DNA of 64,000 nt from JANMZO01 sp963763135 (GCA_963763135.1 CAVXNJ010000004.1:186001-250000); one strand, 5' to 3'; counted from the first letter of the stretch, positions 1-9,290 are shown. Numbers and translations: made by a program. Notes: generated from the sequence alone by a model not told the origin.

Positions 1-127
1 AATACCTCACAATTTCAAACGGATAACCTTGACAAGCGTCACGCTGATGTGATCCGCTTCGAAGCGAACACACGCGGCACCCGAAGCTTGAGCGTGCCGC
101 AGCAAAAATCACCAATAAGGGGAGAAC
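1..127 (+). promoter_or_regulatory. Leader of the sugar ABC importer operon
   Basis: A TTGACA hexamer lies at 29-34, but no convincing -10 box sits at the right distance. A perfect 12-bp palindrome with a central CG (CGCTTCGAAGCG, 55-66) has the form of a LacI-family operator, the regulator type that usually controls such importers; this is inference. A second inverted repeat, GCGGCAC (74-80) and GTGCCGC (94-100), could form a hairpin. A GGGGAG ribosome binding site ends a few bases before the start codon at 128. Confidence 0.4.
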
Positions 128-1582
128 ATGTCAGGAAACACCGATGGGGGAGCGCAACGCTCTCCAGACCCACGCGACGTTGGTTTCACGATCAGTCGCC
201 GTCAGTTCGTAGCCGGCGCAGCAGCCCTCGCAGGAACCGGCGTCCTCGCCGCTTGCAGCAGCGACGATGACGGCGGCGACACCACTGTTGCTGCTGAAAC
301 CACAGGCGCCGCTGCGGAGACCACGGCCGCAGCCGAGACCACGGCCGCTGCGGCAGCCGAAACCACGGCCGCAGCAACAGCTGAGACCACGGCCGCCGCT
401 GCCCCGGCGAGCGACGTAGGCGAAGTGACCTACGGATCGAACTACTCAAACGAAAAAGACAGCCGCGCCATTGCCGCAGCCGTTGCCGCCACGGGCATCA
501 ACGTAAAGATCAACACGGTCGACCACAACAGCTACCAGGACAACTTCAACACGTACATCCAGCAGCCCGACGACGTCGTGTCGTGGTTTGCCGGCTACCG
601 CATGCGGGCGTTCGCGTCCAAAGGTGTCGTTGGCGACATCTCCGACGTGTGGGCCAATTTCACCGACATGTCGGAGGGTTTCAAGAACGCTTCGACCGCG
701 GGCGACGGCAAGCAGTACTTCGTGCCGTTCTACTTCTACCCGTGGGCGATTCACTACCGTAAGAGCCTCTTCGCCGAGAAGGGCTACGAGATCCCGGCCG
801 ACTGGACAGCGCTGCTCGCCCTCTGCGAGAAGATGAAGGCCGACGGCATCACCCCCTTCGTGGGAGCCAACGACGGCGGCTGGCCGCAGATGGGTATGTT
901 CGACATGCTCAACCTGCGTACCAACGGCTACGACTTCCACGTTTCGCTCATGGGCGGCAAAGAGTCATGGACCGACCCGAAGGTGGCCAAGGTCTTCGAG
1001 AACTGGGCACAGATCGTCCCGTTCATGCAGGCCGACGTGAACTCCCGCAAGTGGGAAGACGGCGCGGTGTCCTTCGGCAAGAAGGAGTGCGGCATGTACC
1101 TGATTGGTACGTTCCTCACGTCGCAGTTTGATCCGACCAAGGACACGACGGCTCAGGAAATCATCGACGACATCGACTTCTTCGCCTTCCCGGCCATCGA
1201 CCCGGCCCACGGGCAGGATGCCGTTGAAGCGCCGATCGACGGCTTCATGATGGCCAAGAGCCCGAAGAACGAAGTTGGCGCCAAGGCTCTGCTGGCCGGT
1301 CTCGGTGGCGCAGCTGCCATCGACGCCTACATCGGGGTCAATCCGTCCGTGGTTGCGGCCAACTCCAAGGCGAACACCTCGGGATACAACGCCCTGCAGA
1401 AGAAGTCGGCAGAGTTGGTCGGTTCGGCCAAGTACATCGCCCAGTTCCTCGACCGTGACACCGACCCCGACTTCGCGTCGAAGGTTGTCGGCCCGGCGAT
1501 CAAGGACTTCCTCAGTGGCAAAGACGTCGCCGGCATCCTGAAGACCGTCGACGAACAAAAAGCGACCTACAAGTTCGAATAG
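128..1582 (+). CDS. ABC transporter sugar-binding lipoprotein (family 1 solute-binding)
   Basis: This is the extracellular substrate-binding component of a carbohydrate importer; the sugar cannot be told from sequence. The N-terminus has twin arginines (residues 24-25, SRRQF), a hydrophobic stretch and a lipobox LAAC with Cys43, so it is probably exported by Tat and lipid-anchored. Residues of about 44-95 are a low-complexity Asp then Glu-Thr-Thr-Ala spacer, as in many actinobacterial lipoproteins. The rest (about 390 residues) has the composition and Trp/Tyr-rich patches of family 1 solute-binding proteins (WFAGYRMRAFASKG, PFYFYPWAIHYRKSLF). Two permease genes follow on the same strand, confirming an importer operon. 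No ATP-binding subunit is nearby, so a shared MsmK/UgpC-type ATPase elsewhere is likely. The start at 128 has a good GGGGAG ribosome binding site. Confidence 0.9.
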   Translation: MSGNTDGGAQRSPDPRDVGFTISRRQFVAGAAALAGTGVLAACSSDDDGGDTTVAAETTGAAAETTAAAETTAAAAAETTAAATAETTAAAAPASDVGEVTYGSNYSNEKDSRAIAAAVAATGINVKINTVDHNSYQDNFNTYIQQPDDVVSWFAGYRMRAFASKGVVGDISDVWANFTDMSEGFKNASTAGDGKQYFVPFYFYPWAIHYRKSLFAEKGYEIPADWTALLALCEKMKADGITPFVGANDGGWPQMGMFDMLNLRTNGYDFHVSLMGGKESWTDPKVAKVFENWAQIVPFMQADVNSRKWEDGAVSFGKKECGMYLIGTFLTSQFDPTKDTTAQEIIDDIDFFAFPAIDPAHGQDAVEAPIDGFMMAKSPKNEVGAKALLAGLGGAAAIDAYIGVNPSVVAANSKANTSGYNALQKKSAELVGSAKYIAQFLDRDTDPDFASKVVGPAIKDFLSGKDVAGILKTVDEQKATYKFE

Positions 1583-1837
1583 TTCGAATAGTTCGAATGG
1601 TTCGTACGTCATGAACATGGTCCGGTCCTGCGCTCGCAGGCCCGGACCTGTTTGGCCGTCGGCTCACTCGACGGTTTTGGCCTTCGGGTTGCGTCTTTCG
1701 GTTTGTGTTTTCGGGCCACCACGATGCGAACATGGTTCGCGTCTACGGTGACGAATATCCGGGCTTTGTTTCGCCGCCGGACGGAAATCTTCGTACCACC
1801 TGTTCCCGTAACAGATAGCGAGTTAGGTAATCAACGC

Positions 1838-2974
1838 ATGTCCGTCTCATCAAACGGAAGCCCTGCTGGACGAACGGCGCCCCCAACGGGGCGCCGTTCG
1901 CGCCTTCAGCAACTGACGATCGCCGACCGTCTGTGGTTGAAGGTGGCGATCGGTGTTCCCCTGACCATCCATATCGTTCTGGTCTGGATCCCGGCGATCA
2001 TCACCGCCATCCTGTCGTTCATGGAGTGGGACAACCTCGCGCCGATCAACAAGGCCAAGGGGGTCGGTTTCCGAAACTTCTGGCAGATCTTCACGATCTT
2101 TGACACGAAGCTCTTTCCGGCCCTGTTCAACAACCTGGTGCTGATCTTCTGGCTGGCATTCTGCTCGGCCATCGGCATGCTTTTCGCCTACCTGCTCGAC
2201 AAGAACATCAAGGGGACCCGCGTCTACCAGAGCGTGTTCTACATGCCCGTGGTGCTTTCGGTCGCGGTGGTCGGCTTCATCTGGAAAGCCGTGATGTTCC
2301 AAACCGATCGTGGCCTCCTGAACAAGGTCATCCCCGGTAAAGGCATCGATTTTCTCGGCAACAGCGACTTCGTGTTCTCGATGAGCGATTCACAGATCTT
2401 CGGTCTCCTCGTCGGCGTGCTGGTGACGATCGCTGTCGGAATGATCGCCTCACGCCGCATTGGCGGCAAAGGCGTGCTCCTGGGGTTGGGCGTCGGCCTC
2501 GTAGCCGGCATCCTCACGACCGCGGTGCTACCCGACTTCTACGACGACCGCCTCGGTCTCAGCAAGAACTTCTTCGCCCTTCTCGTAGCCATGGCTTGGC
2601 GACACATCGGTTATGTGATGGTGCTGTACCTCGCCGGACTCAAGGGCGTCGATCCTTCCCTTCGGGAAGCCGCAGCGATCGACGGCGCCAACGAAGTGAG
2701 TTCATTTCGAAACGTGGTGTTTCCCGTGTTGCGTCCGATCAATGCGGTTGTCGCTGTCATCACTGTCATCGAAGCTCTGCGCGCATATGACATGATCGCG
2801 GCTCTCGGAACCCAGCGCGGTACCGAGGTGATGGGCACTCTCGTAACGGGAAGCCTGACCGGTGAAGGCGGAGGTCGGGTCGGTATCGGATCGGCGTACG
2901 GCATGGTGCTGTTCGCCTTGTGCATCGGGTTCATCATCAAATACGTCATCAACAACTTCCGTGAGGACATCTGA
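1838..2974 (+). CDS. Sugar ABC transporter permease (MalF/UgpA type)
   Basis: First membrane subunit of the importer, about 378 residues with several hydrophobic helices. The cytoplasmic EAA loop (REAAAIDGANE, about residue 277) that docks the ATPase is clear and is followed by the usual hydrophobic C-terminal helices. The reading frame is open upstream to 1652, but the ATG at 1838 begins a typical hydrophilic N-terminus (MSVSSNGSP), while the extra 62 codons look like random translation. Between the third helix and the EAA loop there is an insertion with two additional hydrophobic segments (about residues 188-230, Gly/Val/Leu-rich) that a standard MalF/UgpA core lacks. It lies one base from the next permease, so the two are co-translated. 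Confidence 0.9.
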   Translation: MSVSSNGSPAGRTAPPTGRRSRLQQLTIADRLWLKVAIGVPLTIHIVLVWIPAIITAILSFMEWDNLAPINKAKGVGFRNFWQIFTIFDTKLFPALFNNLVLIFWLAFCSAIGMLFAYLLDKNIKGTRVYQSVFYMPVVLSVAVVGFIWKAVMFQTDRGLLNKVIPGKGIDFLGNSDFVFSMSDSQIFGLLVGVLVTIAVGMIASRRIGGKGVLLGLGVGLVAGILTTAVLPDFYDDRLGLSKNFFALLVAMAWRHIGYVMVLYLAGLKGVDPSLREAAAIDGANEVSSFRNVVFPVLRPINAVVAVITVIEALRAYDMIAALGTQRGTEVMGTLVTGSLTGEGGGRVGIGSAYGMVLFALCIGFIIKYVINNFREDI

Positions 2975-2975
2975 C

Positions 2976-3914
2976 ATGTCGTCCACCACACCGCTCTCAA
3001 GCCCGACCGCTTCCGCCGTCTCGCCCGTCCCGTCGGGTCGGGGGCCGAACACGAAATCGCGAGTGCCCAGGATCGTCCTGCAGACGTTTCTCATAACGAT
3101 GGCGGTCACCTGGCTCATCCCGTTGGTCGGCGCCGTGCTTTCGGCGTTTCGCAACGAGCAGGAACTGCGTGACAACGGCGTCATTTCGATACCACGCGCG
3201 CTTACGTTGCAGAATTTCCGCGACGCCTTCGATCAGGGCGAAATGGGCCGCAAGTTCTTCAACACCTTCTTCATCCTGATTCCGGCGTTGGTTCTGATCC
3301 TGTTGTTCGCGAGCCTCGTTGGCTTCGCCTGCACACGTTTCAGCGGACGCTTCAACGTTGCGTTCCTCGTCATCTTCACCGCAGGCAACCTGATGCCGCA
3401 GCAGGTGATCTTCCAGCCGGTCTTTCAGATCTTCAAGCGGATCCCCTGGCCCGACATCCTGAGTGACACGAACACCGGCAACCTGCTCGGCACGAAAGTC
3501 GGCGTGATCTTCATCCACGTCGCGTTCCAGACCGGCTTCTGCACGTTCGTGATGAGCAACTACATGAAGACCCTGCCGAAGGAACTGACCGAGGCCGCGC
3601 TGGTCGACGGGGCCAGTGTGAACAAGCAGTTCTGGAGCATCGTGCTTCCCCTGTGCCGACCGGCTCTGGCCGCCCTCGGCACGCTGGAGTTCACGTGGCT
3701 CTACAACGACTTCTTCTGGGGCAGTGTCATGTTGCAGAAGGGCGCGGAGAAGCCGATCACCTCATCGATCGCCCAACTCAGTGGAGCATTCTCGACCCAG
3801 GACAGCCTCGTGGCCGCTGCATCGGTGATCATCGCCATCCCCACCATCACCGTCTACTTCCTGCTCCAGAAGCAATTCATAGGTGGACTTACCTTAGGAG
3901 CCAACAAAGGCTGA
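2976..3914 (+). CDS. Sugar ABC transporter permease (MalG/UgpE type)
   Basis: Second membrane subunit of the carbohydrate importer (312 residues). The N-terminal 30 residues are Ser/Pro-rich and cytoplasmic, followed by helix 1 (TFLITMAVTWLIPLVGAVLS). The EAA loop reads EAALVDGASVNKQFW near residue 205 and is followed by the usual PALAALGTLEFTWLYNDFFW segment. The ATG at 2976 lies one base after the stop of the preceding permease; the open frame extends upstream to 2862 only inside that gene. No ATPase follows: the operon ends here and a tandem repeat array begins. Confidence 0.9.
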   Translation: MSSTTPLSSPTASAVSPVPSGRGPNTKSRVPRIVLQTFLITMAVTWLIPLVGAVLSAFRNEQELRDNGVISIPRALTLQNFRDAFDQGEMGRKFFNTFFILIPALVLILLFASLVGFACTRFSGRFNVAFLVIFTAGNLMPQQVIFQPVFQIFKRIPWPDILSDTNTGNLLGTKVGVIFIHVAFQTGFCTFVMSNYMKTLPKELTEAALVDGASVNKQFWSIVLPLCRPALAALGTLEFTWLYNDFFWGSVMLQKGAEKPITSSIAQLSGAFSTQDSLVAAASVIIAIPTITVYFLLQKQFIGGLTLGANKG

Positions 3915-3953
3915 GCTTAATGGTGGTGGGCCCGCAGCGAAGACGGGGCCTAG

Positions 3954-4415
3954 CAGCCTTTCGTGAATCCGTGACCACGGGTTGCGACGCGGCCCCGGCG
4001 AGGGCTGAGAGTGCGAGTGAGCGCTAGCGAGTGAGGAGCGAAGCTGCCGAGATCGGATTGAGGCCGCACGTTGCTGGGTGGCGAAGCGGAGCGGAGGCGG
4101 GGCCCAGCAGCCTTTCGTGAATCCGTGACCACGGGTTGCGACGCGGCCCCGGCGAGGGCTGAGAGTGCGAGTGAGCGCTAGCGCGTGAGGAGCGAAGCTG
4201 CCGAGATCGGATTGAGGCCGCACGTTGCTGGGTGGCGAAGCGGAGCGGAGGCGGGGCCCAGCAGCCTTTCGTGAATCCGTGACCACGGGTTGCGACGCGG
4301 CCCCGGCGAGGGCTGAGAGTGCGAGTGAGCGCTAGCGCGTGAGGAGCGAAGCTGCCGAGATCGGATTGAGGCCGCACGTTGCTGGGTGGCGAAGCGGAGC
4401 GGAGGCGGGGCCCAG
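3954..4415. repeat. Three tandem copies of a 154-bp repeat
   Basis: Copies lie at 3954-4107, 4108-4261 and 4262-4415, starting at the phrase CAGCCTTTCGTGAATCC. The only difference I see between copies is GCTAGCGAG in copy 1 against GCTAGCGCG in copies 2 and 3. A degraded partial copy precedes the array (about 3928-3953) and the next unit stops after a few bases at 4418. The unit length is not a multiple of three, so the minus-strand open frames crossing it are not genes. It separates convergent genes: the permease ends at 3914 and the TadG-like gene ends at 4423. Each copy carries a GCGCTAGCGC-like palindrome. Confidence 0.95.
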
Positions 4416-4422
4416 CAACCAT

Positions 4423-6105
4423 TTAATGACGCAGATGGACCGGGTCGCCGACGAGTTGGACGGTCCAGGTGGTGCGGTCCGATACGGTGCCGGCGGCGGT
4501 CGAGTAGCGGATCTTCCACCAGCCGTCGTCGGTGAGCGGAGCTTCCACGCAAGGGGAGCTGAGCGGTACACATCCGTAGTTCGTCGGGACGTTCAATTCG
4601 AGCGATACCGTGCGTCCGTTGAAGAGCTGTTGGCCCATGCGTGACGCAATCGGCCATGGTGGGAGCTTGTCCGCGGTGGCGACCGCCAGCATCGTGGACA
4701 CGTCAAGGAGATGCGCCGGTCCCACTGTCGCAGTTCGGGGGATAGCGGGGTCATCCACCGGAACGCCGGAATCGGTGATCCCAGGACTCCACGTTCGGTA
4801 CGAGAACGGCGACGGCGAGCCACCGGGAGCGAGGATCTGCACACCGCTCGCATTCTGATCGACGTCCGACAACAGGATTTGGATCTTCTTGCCTCGGTAG
4901 TACCGGGCTGGAGAAAGCTTGGCGAGGAAGAAGTCGGTCTGCCCGCCGCTGACGTTGGCGTAGACGCTCATTGACTTTTCGCCGGCGATCGTCGGGCACA
5001 CGAGTGGACCGGCGACACACGGACCGAGCGCCCCCTGGCTGGCGGGGTAGGCCACGAGGCTGAAGACGTTGGCCCCGTAGCTGTTTGGCTCGGCGTCCAA
5101 CGTCGAGACCTCGATCCCGAAGCGACCGGCATGTGCAGCTCTCGGTATGGTCGCAAGGTGGACCCAGCCGTTGATCGGGGCGCACGTGGCTCCGTCGCAG
5201 GTCCCGAAATCGACAGAGGTGGCCGTGCCCGTGACTGCGTTCGTGAGCACGTTGCCCGCGTCGTCCCGGACGACAAATCGCGTGGTGACCTGAGAGAACG
5301 GGAAGATCGTTCCGTCGGCCACGTTTGCGTCGAGGTTGGTGTCACTGCGATCGAAGTACGGGTTGAACACGTAGACCTCGGTGTCTGATGCCGGGTCGGT
5401 GATGCAGGGGTCCTGATTGGCCACAGGGCACGGGATTTGAATGCCGTAGGTGTAGGCCGGGTGTCCGACCCCGGCGTATTCCGTGTTGTGGACCGCTACT
5501 CCCGCATCGCACCGCGACGAAACCGCAGTGATGTTCGCGTCGAAGCCGGCCGCGAAGCGGTCACCGTATTCCTTCGGTGTGCAGTAGCCGTTGATGGCGA
5601 GCCAGAAGTTCTGGGGAAGCCCTCCCGGGCCGTAACCGGGGAACGAGCCGGTGCCGACGCCGTTCACCTGGGAGCCGAGCTCGATGGCGGAAACGAATTC
5701 AGCGCGCGAAGTACGCGTCATCGTGAGGTCGTTGCGGAGCATGCGACCGAAGAACGACGGGACCGCGGGGTCCGTGATCGAGACTTCCAACTCGCGGGGT
5801 GAATTCGGCACCCGGCGGACCGTCACGAGGCTCGGGTCGAGTCGGTTCTTGGCGGCGATGTCTCGCGCCACGGTTTCGGCGGAGTCGAACTTCGGCATCC
5901 TGGTCACGCCGGCCAACGCCGCGGCGTCTGCGGTGCGCTGGAGTTGAGCACCCCGATAGAACCAGATGGCGACGTCGATGGCCATTGCCATGAACAGCAG
6001 CAGGATAACGAGCAGCAGCGCGGTGGTGACCGCAACGAACCCACGCTCGTTCGATGGCGCAATGCGGTGAACCGGGCGACGCCGAGGGTTGGGGATCGGG
6101 CTCAT
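4423..6105 (-). CDS. TadG-like pseudopilin-associated secreted protein
   Basis: A 560-residue protein with the Tad/Flp pilus minor-component architecture: a short basic N-terminus, a single hydrophobic helix (about residues 20-46, ERGFVAVTTALLLVILLL onward) followed by AxxLQRTADAAALAGV, the hallmark of the TadG-like N-terminal domain. The remaining roughly 480 residues are predicted extracellular, with several cysteines and no domain I can name. Its start overlaps the stop of the upstream TadE gene (ATGA), so the operon is translationally coupled. No tadA, tadB, tadC or flp gene is in the window. The function is inferred from the N-terminal module; the large C-terminal domain is unassigned. 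Confidence 0.8.
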   Translation of the reverse strand: MSPIPNPRRRPVHRIAPSNERGFVAVTTALLLVILLLFMAMAIDVAIWFYRGAQLQRTADAAALAGVTRMPKFDSAETVARDIAAKNRLDPSLVTVRRVPNSPRELEVSITDPAVPSFFGRMLRNDLTMTRTSRAEFVSAIELGSQVNGVGTGSFPGYGPGGLPQNFWLAINGYCTPKEYGDRFAAGFDANITAVSSRCDAGVAVHNTEYAGVGHPAYTYGIQIPCPVANQDPCITDPASDTEVYVFNPYFDRSDTNLDANVADGTIFPFSQVTTRFVVRDDAGNVLTNAVTGTATSVDFGTCDGATCAPINGWVHLATIPRAAHAGRFGIEVSTLDAEPNSYGANVFSLVAYPASQGALGPCVAGPLVCPTIAGEKSMSVYANVSGGQTDFFLAKLSPARYYRGKKIQILLSDVDQNASGVQILAPGGSPSPFSYRTWSPGITDSGVPVDDPAIPRTATVGPAHLLDVSTMLAVATADKLPPWPIASRMGQQLFNGRTVSLELNVPTNYGCVPLSSPCVEAPLTDDGWWKIRYSTAAGTVSDRTTWTVQLVGDPVHLRH

Positions 6106-6737
6106 TCCGACGTCCGCTGCGGCTCAATCTTCGACACCGATGTGCCGGTAACGGTTCGGGTCGGGAAGACGCCGGTCATACCGAGGTGGGTGATGCTCAC
6201 ATACACCCCGACGAAGTCGGGCTGCACGGTCGGGGTAAGGGAGTCATTGCGTCCCGTCGGCGGCCACTTTTCGTCCCACAGGCCCGGCGGAGTGCTCGGG
6301 CTGGCACCGAAGTGGGTGTCGTCGAGGTGTTGGATCTTCGACGCGGTGTAGACATTGCAAAGGCCGACTTCTCCAGCGGTCCCGGCCGCCAGATCGGCCT
6401 TGCAGATGGCCGGCACCGGTGAGTTCGGTCCCGCTGCCTTGTAGATGATCACGCCGTTGAGGCGACGGCCGGATCCCGTCAACGCCCGGTTTGCGATACC
6501 GAGCGCGTTGCGGTCGGCCAAGGCATCGGAGGCCCACGTCGCTGCCTCACGGGCGGACTCTCGGGCCGCGTTGCGCGCCGAATTGACGTTGAAGAACAGC
6601 GACCCGCCTTCGATCATCCCGAACACCAGGACGAGAAACAGGGGAACGATGAGGGCCGCTTCGACCACGGATGCACCTTGCTCCGAGCGGTACCTACGGT
6701 TGGACCGCCTCGTCGGTTGGTCGAGCGTCAGCAACAT
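6102..6737 (-). CDS. TadE-like pseudopilin
   Basis: A 211-residue protein with a classic TadE N-terminus: RSEQGASVVEAALIVPLF, a hydrophobic helix (about residues 19-45) and then the conserved pattern NSARNAARESAREAATW. TadE proteins are minor pseudopilins of the Tad tight-adherence secretion system. The C-terminal part has cysteines and ends shortly after a segment predicted to be extracellular. It is the middle gene of a three-gene minus-strand operon: its start lies inside the last 10 bases of the upstream TadE gene and its stop overlaps the TadG start by 4 bases. Confidence 0.85.
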   Translation of the reverse strand: MLLTLDQPTRRSNRRYRSEQGASVVEAALIVPLFLVLVFGMIEGGSLFFNVNSARNAARESAREAATWASDALADRNALGIANRALTGSGRRLNGVIIYKAAGPNSPVPAICKADLAAGTAGEVGLCNVYTASKIQHLDDTHFGASPSTPPGLWDEKWPPTGRNDSLTPTVQPDFVGVYVSITHLGMTGVFPTRTVTGTSVSKIEPQRTSE

Positions 6738-7861
6738 GGACGGGGCACCCGCGTTGTCGTGGTGGTGGTCGTTGTCGTTGTGGGCGCCGCCGTCGTTGTT
6801 GGCGGAGCGGTGGTGGTCGGGGCAGCCGTCGTCGAAGGGGGCAGCGTTGTCGGCGGCAGAGTTGTCGGGGGAAGCGTGGGTGCGGCGGTGGTTGGTGGAG
6901 CAACTGTGGTCGTGGCCCCGGTTGTCGGGGGACCGGCCACGGTCGTGGGAGGTGCGACGGTCGTGGTCGGCGCGGTGGTTGTGGTTGGGACGTCAGTCGT
7001 GGTTGACGCAGCGGTGGTGGAAGGAGCGACGGTGGTCGGAGGTGCGATCGTGGTCGTTGTCGTGGTGCTCGTGGTAGTCGTAGTCGTTGTGGTCGTACTC
7101 GTGGTCGACGGGGGAGGTGGCGGGGGAACGAACGGAGCCGGTGCGTCGGGGGCCGCGGTGTTGGGCTCCAGGCTGAACACGGCGTGGTTCCACACGATGC
7201 GATCGCCGAAGATGCCGATCATCGACTTGTGCCGCGATTTGATGGCGACGCCGATGGAGATCGGCGGGTTCGTGTTTCGTGTGCGACGCAGCGCGCACCA
7301 GAAGCTCGCGGCCTGACCGGGAACGCCGACGGCGGCCGTGCTGCATCCAAAGCGGGCCGCTCGGGCGGCGCCCGTCAGCGTGGCGGCGTCGCTCACATCA
7401 GCCTGACCGTACACGTTGCAGTAGTTGACGACCCCGTTCGGGGCGGTCGCGTCCTGGCATGCCTGGATCGGGCTTCCGTCGGAAATCGGGACGGGGTTTC
7501 CCGCACCGTCGGTGTCGGTGCCCACTGCGTTGTAGATAACCACTGATTCGATGTTGCCGAGGTCGTTGCCTACGGCGGACCTGATGGCAGAGAGAATGTC
7601 GGCGTCGTCGGTGGCCCGGTTGCCGAGATCACAGTCCGACATGGGGTCGTTCACCACGATCAGACAAGTCGACGAAGCCGTTCTGCCCCCGGCCCTGGCC
7701 GCGGCTTCCGCGGACTGGCGACCCTGCCAAAGCGATGCATAGTCGAGTCCGCCGAGGACCATGGGAATCAGCAACGTTGCAACGAGTGCAAACTCCACTG
7801 CGGCGGCGCCGTGCTCACGGGAGGGCAATGAGCTGCGTCGAAACCGTAGAGCTTTCCTCAT
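6728..7861 (-). CDS. TadE-like pseudopilin with long Thr/Pro/Ala tail
   Basis: First gene of the Tad minor-pilin operon (377 residues). The N-terminus REHGAAAVEFALVATLLIP plus QGRQSAEAAARAGGR is TadE-like, followed by an extracellular domain with cysteines to about residue 235. The last 135 residues are almost only Thr, Pro, Ala, Ser and Val, encoded by degenerate GTGGT/TGTCG-type repeats. Such tails are usual in O-glycosylated, wall-spanning actinobacterial surface proteins but not in ordinary TadE. An AGAGGAG ribosome binding site precedes the start. The repeat-rich DNA could change length by slippage. Confidence 0.8.
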   Translation of the reverse strand: MRKALRFRRSSLPSREHGAAAVEFALVATLLIPMVLGGLDYASLWQGRQSAEAAARAGGRTASSTCLIVVNDPMSDCDLGNRATDDADILSAIRSAVGNDLGNIESVVIYNAVGTDTDGAGNPVPISDGSPIQACQDATAPNGVVNYCNVYGQADVSDAATLTGAARAARFGCSTAAVGVPGQAASFWCALRRTRNTNPPISIGVAIKSRHKSMIGIFGDRIVWNHAVFSLEPNTAAPDAPAPFVPPPPPPSTTSTTTTTTTTTSTTTTTTIAPPTTVAPSTTAASTTTDVPTTTTAPTTTVAPPTTVAGPPTTGATTTVAPPTTAAPTLPPTTLPPTTLPPSTTAAPTTTAPPTTTAAPTTTTTTTTTTRVPRPCC

Positions 7862-8030
7862 TCCACTCCTCTCGCATCCCCGGCCAATGGCTTGAGGGAC
7901 CCGTCAAACCCGCGCCGTGGAGCATGTATCGACGCTCACTGTGTGTGACATGAGGGTTCCCGCGGCCAATCGTTCGAACGACCTATCGCCGCCGGGAAGT
8001 CGACGTTCGCTCGACTACCGTTTGAGGCCT

Positions 8031-9290
8031 ATGTTTCGGAAGCTCAAGGGAATGCGCGACCTGTTGTCGCCCGACACCGACCGGTGGAGGGCACTTGTCG
8101 AGGTCTACGCCGATCACGCCGCCCGGGCCGGCTATCTCGAAGTCGTGCCGCCGGTTCTCGAAGAGCTCGGGGTGTTTCTTCGGATGGGGGAGTCAACTGA
8201 TGTCGTCACGAAGGAGATGTACGACTTCACCGACAAAGACGGCGAACGTATCGCGATGCGACCGGAGTTCACCGCCGGTCTGATGCGTGTGTTTCTGCAG
8301 AACCGTCCCCAGACCCTTCCGTGGAAGATCTGGGCGTGGGGGCCGACGTTCCGGCATGAGAAGCCGCAGGGTGGCCGCTTCCGGCAGTTCATGCAACTCG
8401 ACGCCGAGTGTGTCGGGTCGAACGACCCCGATGTCGACGTCGAGATGATTGCGCTGGCGAACGATTTCTTCCACGTGCTGGGCCTCCGCAAGTTCACGGT
8501 GAAGGTCAATTCTCTCGGCGACGAAACGTGTCGGCCCGTGTACTTCGATGCATTGCGTGCGCACTTCGAAGCCAACGTCGACGCACTCACCGCTGAGTCA
8601 CGCAAGACGCTCGAGATCAATCCGCTGCGCGTCCTGGATTCGAAGCGTCCGCCGGACTTTCCGATCATCGAAGCGGCTCCGCGGATGATCGACTTTCTGT
8701 CCGACGAGACCGGCGCCCACTTCTCCCGGGTGCTGTCGGGGCTCGACCGGATCGGTGTGGCCTACGAGATCACCCCGCGGTTGGTCCGCGGGCTCGACTA
8801 CTACACGCACACCCTGTTCGAGTTCGCTTCCGACGCGTTGGACACCTCGCAGAACGCGATCGGCGGCGGCGGGCACTACAACAACCTCATCGAACAGTTG
8901 GGTGGCCCCTCGATCCCCGGCATCGGGTTTGCGCTCGGTATCGATCGCGTGCTGATGGCCTGCGACGCCGAAGGTGTCTTCGGCGCGCCTTCTACGGCGG
9001 TCGACGTGTTCGTGATTGACACGACCGGCGGCACCGAGGCGCTCACGCTGTGCACTGAGTTGCGCCGGGCCGGTATCCGAGCGGATCGTTCCTTCGACGG
9101 CAAGAGCATGAAGTCACAGTTCAAAGACGCCGACCGCAGCGGCGCTTCGATCGCCCTGGTCGTCGGTTCCGACGAACTCGCCGCCGGCACCGTGTTAGTC
9201 CGCGACCTCCGCGGCGAAGAGCGCATCCAACACGCCGTAGCCCGGTCGGAGGTAGTGGCCCGAGTAGCCGACGGCGTAAAGCGGGCCTAG
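8031..9290 (+). CDS. hisS: Histidyl-tRNA synthetase
   Basis: Charges tRNA-His. The 419-residue protein has the class II catalytic core: motif 2 around FRHEKPQGGRFRQFMQLD, the histidine-specific LVRGLDYYTHTLFE signature, the GGGGHYNNLI loop and motif 3 GIGFALGIDRVLM, then an anticodon-binding domain from about residue 325. The frame is open upstream to 7917, but the ATG at 8031 gives the family N-terminus MFRKLKGMRDLL. A TACCGT box ends 9 nt before this ATG, which suggests a leaderless or nearly leaderless transcript. Upstream, the TadE operon is divergent, so the 169-bp gap holds both promoters. Confidence 0.95.
   Translation: MFRKLKGMRDLLSPDTDRWRALVEVYADHAARAGYLEVVPPVLEELGVFLRMGESTDVVTKEMYDFTDKDGERIAMRPEFTAGLMRVFLQNRPQTLPWKIWAWGPTFRHEKPQGGRFRQFMQLDAECVGSNDPDVDVEMIALANDFFHVLGLRKFTVKVNSLGDETCRPVYFDALRAHFEANVDALTAESRKTLEINPLRVLDSKRPPDFPIIEAAPRMIDFLSDETGAHFSRVLSGLDRIGVAYEITPRLVRGLDYYTHTLFEFASDALDTSQNAIGGGGHYNNLIEQLGGPSIPGIGFALGIDRVLMACDAEGVFGAPSTAVDVFVIDTTGGTEALTLCTELRRAGIRADRSFDGKSMKSQFKDADRSGASIALVVGSDELAAGTVLVRDLRGEERIQHAVARSEVVARVADGVKRA

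Noticed and set aside
3894..4657. Minus-strand open frames giving repeated RLRSASPPSN-like peptides
   Set aside because: They are translations of the 154-bp non-coding repeat; the unit is not a multiple of three, so the same peptide reappears in all frames.
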